From: Bacteroidota bacterium
GTDB lineage: Bacteria; Bacteroidota; Bacteroidia; 2-12-FULL-35-15
Length of the DNA stretch: 8,145 nt
NCBI GenBank assembly: GCA_023251855.1
Contig: JAHEYA010000092.1
Location: forward strand, 1-8,145
Reading direction: 5' to 3'
Numbering within the stretch: the first letter of the stretch is position 1; each line of letters begins with the position of its first letter. The notes below the pieces were generated by a model. That model searched no databases. It had not been told where the DNA came from and saw only the letters and a program-made list of their open reading frames with translations. Of this stretch, positions 1 to 4,699 are shown in pieces. The translations under genes and the position numbers were made by a program.

Positions 1-803
1 ACTTTCACCTGTTCACCACCTAATCTGCGTGCAGTACGGCAACAATCCATGGCAGTATTTCCGCCACCAAGCACAATAACTTTTTTACCTATTTTTTTTG
101 TATGCTCAAAAGCCACACTGCTCAACCAGTTGATACCGATATGAATACTTTCGGCACCTTCTTTTCGGCCTGCTAATTCAGGTAGGTCTCTGCCTTTAGG
201 GGCACCAGTGCCAACAAAAATGGCATCATAATCTTTACTTAATATATCTTTTAAACTGGAAACATAGGTATTAAAATGAGTATGAATACCAAGATCAAGG
301 ATATAATTCACTTCTTCATTCAATACAGTTTCAGGAAGACGAAAAGCAGGAATCTGGCTTCTCATAAAGCCTCCACCCGATTTTTGTTCATCATACAAGT
401 GCACCTCATAACCCAGTGGAGCTAAATCACGTGCAACAGTAAGCGAAGCTGGACCGGCACCAAGAAGAGCAATTTTTTTGCCATTTGGCTTAAAAGGTCC
501 TTGAGGCATAAATTTTTTTACATCATCTTTATTATCAGCAGCAACCCGTTTAAGACGGCAAATAGCAACCGGTTCTTCATCAATACGACCTCTGCGGCAA
601 GCAGGTTCGCATGGACGGTCGCAGGTACGACCAAGAACCCCAGGGAATACATTGGATTCCCAATTGATCATATATGCTTCGGTGTATTTGCCTTCAGCAA
701 TAAGGCGTATGTATTCTGGTACAGGAGTATGTGCAGGACATGCATGTTGGCAGTCTACCACTTTATGGAAATACTCCGGGTCGTTAATATCTGTAGGTTT
801 CAA
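1..803 (-). CDS. GltD-family FAD/NAD(P)-binding iron-sulfur oxidoreductase, N-terminal part (C-terminus beyond window)
   Basis: The reverse strand gives 267 uninterrupted codons. The N-terminal 90 residues carry cysteines at about 18, 22, 61, 65, 69 and 82 (CQHAC; CDRPCEPAC; ICRLKR), the pattern of the Fer4_20 domain that holds two [4Fe-4S] clusters in glutamate synthase small subunits and dihydropyrimidine dehydrogenase. A dinucleotide-binding motif follows (IALLGAGPAS, about 111-120, FAD), and near the cut end a second one (VIVLGGGNTAMDC, NADPH side). The family moves electrons from NAD(P)H through FAD to Fe-S clusters and usually a partner subunit. The RRGRIDEEPVAICRLKR stretch resembles GltD-like subunits of several complexes, so classical GltD is not certain and no symbol is given. 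The start is TTG at 803-801, with an in-frame stop directly upstream; the first internal ATG is residue 45, after the first two cysteines. The C-terminal half is missing. Confidence 0.9.
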   Translation of the reverse strand, partial: MKPTDINDPEYFHKVVDCQHACPAHTPVPEYIRLIAEGKYTEAYMINWESNVFPGVLGRTCDRPCEPACRRGRIDEEPVAICRLKRVAADNKDDVKKFMPQGPFKPNGKKIALLGAGPASLTVARDLAPLGYEVHLYDEQKSGGGFMRSQIPAFRLPETVLNEEVNYILDLGIHTHFNTYVSSLKDILSKDYDAIFVGTGAPKGRDLPELAGRKEGAESIHIGINWLSSVAFEHTKKIGKKVIVLGGGNTAMDCCRTARRLGGEQVK

Positions 804-842
804 TTATATATCTTTTTTTTGTTGAACAAAATTTAAGGATTC

Positions 843-850
843 CAAAGGTA
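843..850 (-). promoter_or_regulatory. Candidate Bacteroidota -7 promoter element for the GltD-like gene
   Basis: On the minus strand this reads TACCTTTG, a perfect match to the Bacteroidota -7 consensus TAnnTTTG. It lies about 40 bases upstream of the TTG start. I see no TTTG -33 element at the usual 17-23 base spacing, so the call rests on the -7 box and its position alone. Confidence 0.4.
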
Positions 851-865
851 ATATTTTTAATATTA
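849..865. other. AT-only inverted repeat between two minus-strand genes
   Basis: TAATATT and AATATTA are perfect 7-bp inverted arms around a TTT loop. The stem has no G or C and no dedicated T-tract, so it is not a convincing terminator. It overlaps the edge of the candidate -7 box and may be only AT-rich chance structure. Confidence 0.3.
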
Positions 866-889
866 AGATAGAGAAGAGAGGGAAATTTA

Positions 890-1993
890 TTATTTCGGTA
901 ATATATCTCCCAGTTTTTTATTTCCAAACTCTATATACCGATAGGTTAAAAAGGAAAGAGAAAATAAAAAGAAACAATACATAATGATACGGAGGGCACT
1001 ATAATCAGCCATAAACACCATACGCATATTACCGTGCCACAGGTATAAACTATAACACATCATTCCGCACAGCTGAACCAGTTTATTTGTATATAAAAAA
1101 CGGATCGGATTTTTTTTCATATGTAATAATGAAAGTGTAAGCAATCCAAAACCAAGCTGAAAGAATGTGTTTATAAGAGGTTCGTAGTAGGAGCGGAAAT
1201 ATTGTAAAAAAACATAATCGGATAAATAACAGCCTAGGGTAATGACGACAATAGAAAATAAAAATAAAGGGATGCTGTATTTTTCGAAAAAACTTTGTTT
1301 CCAGTTTGTTACAAACCAATGGCAAATAAGCATTCCTGTTGCAAAATCATCTAACCTGCCAAATAAACTATCCTTGATTAGATTTAAGTGAGGAGCAACA
1401 ATATATTCGGGATAAAAAACGGAAATTACTCTGACCATAAAACTGAGATAAAATACAAAGCCACAAAATTTAACAATCCCTTTTTTAACAATCAGCCATA
1501 CCAACAGAGGAAATACAATTGAAAATAACACTTCAATACCTAATGACCACAATACATAGTTTTGTTGTGGTATAAAAGTTTCCTTTGTAAAATTGAAAGT
1601 AACTGTTAACAGCATTATCATGTCTTTCCAGAAACTCCAATCGTGGACATTACTTTCGTGAACAATAAAAAAAATGGAAATGATAAGAGTCAGGTAATAT
1701 AAAGGCAACAAACGGTAAGCACGGTTTTTGTAAAAGGTCCACCAATCGGTTTTGGTTTTTAATTCCCGGCTGCCATTTGCATATGGCAGATACAGTACAA
1801 ATCCGGATAAAATAAAAAACAAATCAACCCCTAACCAGCCATGCCCTAAGTAAGTTAAAGGAAAAACAGGGAAATCACTTATGGTTACTACATACCAGCC
1901 CGGGCGATTAAAAAAAACACCAATCAAATGAAAATAAATTACACCAAGAATAGCATAACCTCTTAATCCATTTATAACTGAAAGCCTTTTCAT
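890..1993 (-). CDS. OafA/YrhL-like membrane acyltransferase (Acyltransferase_3 family)
   Basis: This 367-residue protein is hydrophobic throughout, with about ten predicted membrane segments. The first helix holds the family motif RG-x9-H (R11 to H22). Other hallmarks are FILSGFVL after the second helix, NRAYRLLPLYYLTL, the WSLGIE segment (W149 to E154; family form WSLSVEE), and near the C-terminus CYSLYLWHGNM (family form SYSLYLWH). Relatives transfer acetyl or other acyl groups to surface sugars such as LPS O-antigen, exopolysaccharide or glycolipids from the membrane. The length fits a stand-alone enzyme without a periplasmic SGNH domain. The start is ATG. The gene lies 79 bp downstream of the DUF2304 gene on the same strand, which suggests that the acceptor is an envelope glycan or lipid-linked sugar, but the sequence does not show the substrate. 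Confidence 0.88.
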   Translation of the reverse strand: MKRLSVINGLRGYAILGVIYFHLIGVFFNRPGWYVVTISDFPVFPLTYLGHGWLGVDLFFILSGFVLYLPYANGSRELKTKTDWWTFYKNRAYRLLPLYYLTLIISIFFIVHESNVHDWSFWKDMIMLLTVTFNFTKETFIPQQNYVLWSLGIEVLFSIVFPLLVWLIVKKGIVKFCGFVFYLSFMVRVISVFYPEYIVAPHLNLIKDSLFGRLDDFATGMLICHWFVTNWKQSFFEKYSIPLFLFSIVVITLGCYLSDYVFLQYFRSYYEPLINTFFQLGFGLLTLSLLHMKKNPIRFLYTNKLVQLCGMMCYSLYLWHGNMRMVFMADYSALRIIMYCFFLFSLSFLTYRYIEFGNKKLGDILPK

Positions 1994-1997
1994 GGTT

Positions 1998-2028
1998 ACG
2001 AATAACGAATTAATACGAATTTACGAAT
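1998..2028. repeat. Degenerate ACGAAT tandem repeat, four copies, next to an ATG
   Basis: ACGAAT occurs at 1998, 2005, 2015 and 2023, with spacings of 7, 10 and 8 bases. On the minus strand these are ATTCGT repeats ending four bases before the acyltransferase ATG, so they lie in its leader. The stretch from 1994 to 2027 matches 26 of 34 bases with the sequence just downstream of recQ (6900-6933), counted by eye without gaps. Confidence 0.6.
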
Positions 2029-2072
2029 CTATGTTTGCTAAATTGCATATTATTTTTTTGTTAAATAATCTA

Positions 2073-2420
2073 TTATTCAGATTTTTTTTCAATGAATTTT
2101 TCTTTCAGAAGGGCGATTTCCTGCGCCAATTGTTTGTTTTGAGCATGTAATTTTGAAACTACAATACTTAAGTGTAATAGATAAATTAAAATTGCAAAAA
2201 TGGCTCCTGTAAATACAAGGTTGGGCGCTTCATATACCCCAAGTACGTTTGCAATAATTTCTAAACCATTTCTCCAAAATGAGAATGCAATTAATACAAC
2301 GGTACAAACAATCCAGATAAAAGAATATTCTTCACGTAATTTCCCTTTAATTATTAAACGTACAATATAAAGTAAGAAGCATAAACTAACTGTTATTGCG
2401 ATGAGTTGGATTTTTACCAT
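2073..2420 (-). CDS. DUF2304 family small membrane protein
   Basis: The 115-residue protein has hydrophobic segments at about 4-24, 33-48 and 66-90, a charged stretch KGKLREEYSFIW between the first two, and a Lys/Glu/Gln-rich tail (about 90-115) likely to form a short coiled coil. Length, the REEYSFIW element and layout fit DUF2304 (PF10066). No biochemical role is settled for the family. In many bacteria it sits next to a Dpm1-like glycosyltransferase, as here, so a role as membrane partner or anchor of that enzyme is a reasonable inference. The ATG start is supported because the first membrane helix begins directly after it. An unusual 258-bp repeat-filled gap separates it from the glycosyltransferase gene upstream. 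Confidence 0.85.
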   Translation of the reverse strand: MVKIQLIAITVSLCFLLYIVRLIIKGKLREEYSFIWIVCTVVLIAFSFWRNGLEIIANVLGVYEAPNLVFTGAIFAILIYLLHLSIVVSKLHAQNKQLAQEIALLKEKFIEKKSE

Positions 2421-2434
2421 TTGCTTTTTTTATT

Positions 2435-2560
2435 GGTTATTGGTTATTGATTATTGGTTAATGGTTATTGGTTACTGGTTATTGGTTACTGGTTATTGGT
2501 TAATGGTTATTGGTTAATGGTTAATGGTTATTGGTTATTGGTTAATGGTTATTGGTTATC
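2435..2560. repeat. Heptamer tandem array, 18 units of GGTTATT type
   Basis: Eighteen back-to-back 7-base units with no insertion or deletion: GGTTATT x9, GGTTAAT x5, GGTTACT x2, GATTATT x1, GGTTATC x1. Almost all variation is at position 6 of the unit. One strand carries all the G and the other nearly all the C. Every reading frame on the minus strand is blocked by TAA, and the TAA-containing variants break the plus strand, so the array is non-coding. It starts 14 bases upstream of the DUF2304 ATG. Confidence 0.95.
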
Positions 2561-2563
2561 AGG

Positions 2564-2580
2564 TATTGAGTTTCTCAATA
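2564..2580. repeat. Perfect 7-bp hairpin at the junction of the two arrays
   Basis: TATTGAG (2564-2570), loop TTT, CTCAATA (2574-2580). Extending to 9 bp costs one mismatch (GGTATTGAG against CTCAATAAC). It forms the centre of the larger inverted arrangement made by the heptamer and octamer arrays. There is no following T-tract on either strand, so it does not look like a standard terminator. Confidence 0.7.
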
Positions 2581-2590
2581 ACTCTTTAAC

Positions 2591-2678
2591 TTAATAACTT
2601 AATAACTCAATAACTTAATAACTCAATAACTTAATAACTTAATAACTTAATAACCCAATAACTTAATAACTCAATAAC
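2591..2678. repeat. Octamer tandem array, 11 units of TTAATAAC type
   Basis: Eleven back-to-back 8-base units: TTAATAAC x7, TCAATAAC x3, CCAATAAC x1. All variation is in the first two positions and the AATAAC core is invariant. That core is the reverse complement of GTTATT, the core of the heptamer array on the other side of the hairpin. The last unit ends at the base before the glycosyltransferase stop codon (2681-2679 on the minus strand), so in the mRNA the array begins immediately after translation ends. Stops in the unit exclude coding. Confidence 0.95.
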
Positions 2679-3398
2679 TTACTTCCTAAATTTCATTCGT
2701 GTAAAAGTAAAAATTATTGCCAAAGTAACTTTAAACATATAATATACAGAGGCAAAACTACCAATAGATGAAACACCCCCTTGGCGTTCTCTCATTGTTA
2801 CTTGTACTTCACCAATTTTAAAATCATTAAGTGAATAAACGATAATTGCTTCCGGCTCGGGATATTCATCAGGATAATATTCGGCCACTACCTCCAGTAC
2901 TTTTTTATTGATCAAACGAAAGCCTGAAGTGCTGTCATTAACAACATTACCAACCAATAGACGGTTCAGCCATTTAAAATAAGTTATTCCCATTCTTCTT
3001 ACCCCGGATGATTGAAACCCTTCTTTTAAAATAAACCTGGAACCAATTACTATATCAAAATCACCATTAACAGCAGCGTTTACAAGTTTTGGGATCTCAG
3101 TGGCAGGGTGTTGGCCATCCCCATCAATTTGCATTGCGTAATCATACCCATTTTCTAATGCATATTTGAAGCCTGTTTGCACAGCACCACCTATTCCTAA
3201 ATTAATAGGGAGGTTTAATGCAATACAATTAAGTTTAGAAATTACTTGGGAAGTGGAATCTTTAGAACAATCATTCACAACAACTACATCAATCAATAAT
3301 TGTTCTGATTTTGCCAGGGCATTAATATCATTAACAACACCTGCAATTGATTCTTCTTCATTATATGCAGGAACTATTGCTGCTATTTTTTTTGTCAT
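2679..3398 (-). CDS. Dpm1-like family 2 glycosyltransferase (polyprenyl-phosphate sugar synthase type)
   Basis: This 239-residue GT-A fold enzyme shows the GT2 motifs in order: VPAYNEEESI (9-18), VVVVNDCSKDST (38-49, with D43), NLGIGGAVQTG (66-76), and the metal-binding DxD in QIDGDGQHP (D92, D94), then IVIGSRF. Relatives such as Dpm1 transfer a sugar from a nucleotide donor to dolichyl or undecaprenyl phosphate at the cytoplasmic membrane face. The length fits the single-domain form; the C-terminus (about 217-239) is hydrophobic then basic and may dock on the membrane. The donor sugar cannot be read from sequence. A DUF2304 gene follows, the common arrangement. The ATG start lies 52 bp after kdsD, and the stop codon directly abuts the octamer array. 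Confidence 0.92.
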   Translation of the reverse strand: MTKKIAAIVPAYNEEESIAGVVNDINALAKSEQLLIDVVVVNDCSKDSTSQVISKLNCIALNLPINLGIGGAVQTGFKYALENGYDYAMQIDGDGQHPATEIPKLVNAAVNGDFDIVIGSRFILKEGFQSSGVRRMGITYFKWLNRLLVGNVVNDSTSGFRLINKKVLEVVAEYYPDEYPEPEAIIVYSLNDFKIGEVQVTMRERQGGVSSIGSFASVYYMFKVTLAIIFTFTRMKFRK

Positions 3399-3414
3399 AG
3401 AACCACTAAACTTT

Positions 3415-3450
3415 GAACTTAGAACTTACTAACTTAGAACTTAGAACTTC
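3415..3450. repeat. Short heptamer array of GAACTTA type abutting the kdsD stop codon
   Basis: Five units: GAACTTA, GAACTTA, CTAACTTA (8 bases), GAACTTA, GAACTTC. The last unit ends at 3450, and the kdsD stop codon occupies 3453-3451 on the minus strand. The repeat thus fills most of the 52-bp gap between kdsD and the glycosyltransferase gene. It reads (TAAGTTC)n in the sense of transcription and is unrelated in sequence to the larger arrays. Confidence 0.85.
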
Positions 3451-4419
3451 CTAAAGTATTCCTTCCTTTAATAAGTCGTGCAAATGTACAAAACCATGAT
3501 ATTTGCCTTTATCGGTCACGATCAATTGTGTAATATTATTACGTTCAAGCAAAAGCAAAGCGCTTAATGCCAATTCATCCGATTCAATTTTTTTTGGAGT
3601 TTTGTTCATAATGTCCGATGCTTTTAAATTGGCAATAGAATCAACCCTTTCGAGCATTCTACGCAAATCGCCATCAGTAATTACTCCCAGTAATTCATCA
3701 TTTTCAATTACAGCTGTTGCACCTAAGCGGTTAGAGGATATTTCCAGAATCACTGATTTTACTGAATCACCGGGTTTAACTTGTGGTTTTTGATTTTGTA
3801 AAGAAACATCTGCAACTTTTAAATATAGCTTTTTACCCAATGCTCCACCAGGATGATATTTAGCAAAATCGGTACTTGAAAATCCTTTGTAATCAAGTAA
3901 ACAAACTGCAAGAGCATCTCCCATAGCCATTTGGGCTGTTGTGCTTGAAGTAGGAGCAAGGTTGTTCGGGCAGGCTTCTTTTTCTACAGAAGAGTTTAAT
4001 ATATAATCTGCCTGAAGTGCTAAATAGGATTCAACATTACCAACCAATGCAATCAATTTATTACCTCCTGTTTTTAAAAGTGGGATTAACACTTTTATTT
4101 CAGGAGTATTACCACTTTTGGAAATGCAGATAACAATATCATCCTCCTGAAGAGTGCCTAAATCGCCATGAATGGCATCAGCAGCATGCATAAAAATAGC
4201 AGGGGTGCCAGTAGAATTAAAAGTAGCTACAATTTTTTGAGCAATGATTGCACTCTTTCCAATACCGGTTACAACAACTCTTCCTTTCGACTTGTGGATA
4301 AGCTGAACACAAGCAACAAAATCATCGTTAATGAAATTTTGTAAATTATGAACGGAGTCAGCCTCAATAGTTAAGGTAGATTTAGCAAGTTCAATTATTT
4401 CTTCTTTGGATTTATTCAA
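3451..4419 (-). CDS. kdsD: Arabinose-5-phosphate isomerase (KdsD/KpsF/GutQ family)
   Basis: The 322-residue protein interconverts ribulose 5-phosphate and arabinose 5-phosphate, the first committed precursor of Kdo for lipopolysaccharide. The N-terminal SIS domain (about 35-195) has GIGKSAIIAQKI, AIHGDLG, ISKSGNTPE, EACPNNLAPTSSTTAQMA and HPGGALGKKL. K55, H84, E107 and H189 line up, each four positions lower, with the E. coli KdsD residues K59, H88, E111 and H193 implicated in catalysis. Two CBS domains follow (about 205-262 and 268-322), including GVITDGDLRRML. The start is TTG (4419-4417): an in-frame TAA seven codons upstream leaves no ATG or GTG, and the first internal Met is residue 77. 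It opens the minus-strand run and faces recQ divergently. GutQ-like paralogue function cannot be excluded by sequence alone. Confidence 0.93.
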   Translation of the reverse strand: MNKSKEEIIELAKSTLTIEADSVHNLQNFINDDFVACVQLIHKSKGRVVVTGIGKSAIIAQKIVATFNSTGTPAIFMHAADAIHGDLGTLQEDDIVICISKSGNTPEIKVLIPLLKTGGNKLIALVGNVESYLALQADYILNSSVEKEACPNNLAPTSSTTAQMAMGDALAVCLLDYKGFSSTDFAKYHPGGALGKKLYLKVADVSLQNQKPQVKPGDSVKSVILEISSNRLGATAVIENDELLGVITDGDLRRMLERVDSIANLKASDIMNKTPKKIESDELALSALLLLERNNITQLIVTDKGKYHGFVHLHDLLKEGIL

Positions 4420-4699
4420 TCGAGGAATATTTAAAGATTATTCTATAAATTTTTAATTCAAAACCTAAAAGATACACATTTTTCTTTAACATTTTGAATT
4501 TGAATTTTTCTCTTTTCACTTAAAATAAAGTAGAGAACTGTGTAACATCTAAAGATATTTTATTATATATTTACATTGCAAAAATAAAAAAACAAAATTA
4601 GTAATCTGTTAAACAATATAAAATTAGCTTTTTTCTTCGGATAATATAATCCTCGCACATACGGAACTAATTAATAAAAATATCAAAACGCTTAAAACA
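4420..4699. promoter_or_regulatory. AT-rich divergent intergenic region between kdsD and recQ
   Basis: This 280-bp region must carry the promoters of kdsD (leftward) and recQ (rightward). On the minus strand TAGGTTTTG (plus coordinates 4459-4467), about 40 bases before the kdsD TTG, resembles the -7 box TAnnTTTG with one extra T, but has no good -33 partner. On the plus strand TATATTTA near 4566 is a weak -7-like match. The 50 bases before the recQ ATG are A-rich without a Shine-Dalgarno sequence. I see no clear repeat, RNA gene or ORF here. Confidence 0.5.

Noticed and set aside
501..836. Plus-strand open frame of 111 codons
   Set aside because: It lies antisense to the well-conserved GltD-like protein with its cysteine clusters; the translation has no recognisable family pattern.
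2564..2580. Rho-independent terminator between the glycosyltransferase and DUF2304 genes
   Set aside because: The stem has only two G/C pairs and no U-tract follows on the transcribed strand.
2435..2678. CRISPR array
   Set aside because: Units of 7-8 bp are contiguous, with no 20-40 bp repeats and no unique spacers; no cas gene is nearby.
3166..3793. Plus-strand open frames opposite the glycosyltransferase and kdsD genes
   Set aside because: Both are antisense shadows of genes with intact catalytic motifs and show no domain features of their own.
4639..4652. Possible operator GGATAATATAATCC upstream of recQ
   Set aside because: Only the outer four bases pair; the inner bases break the palindrome.
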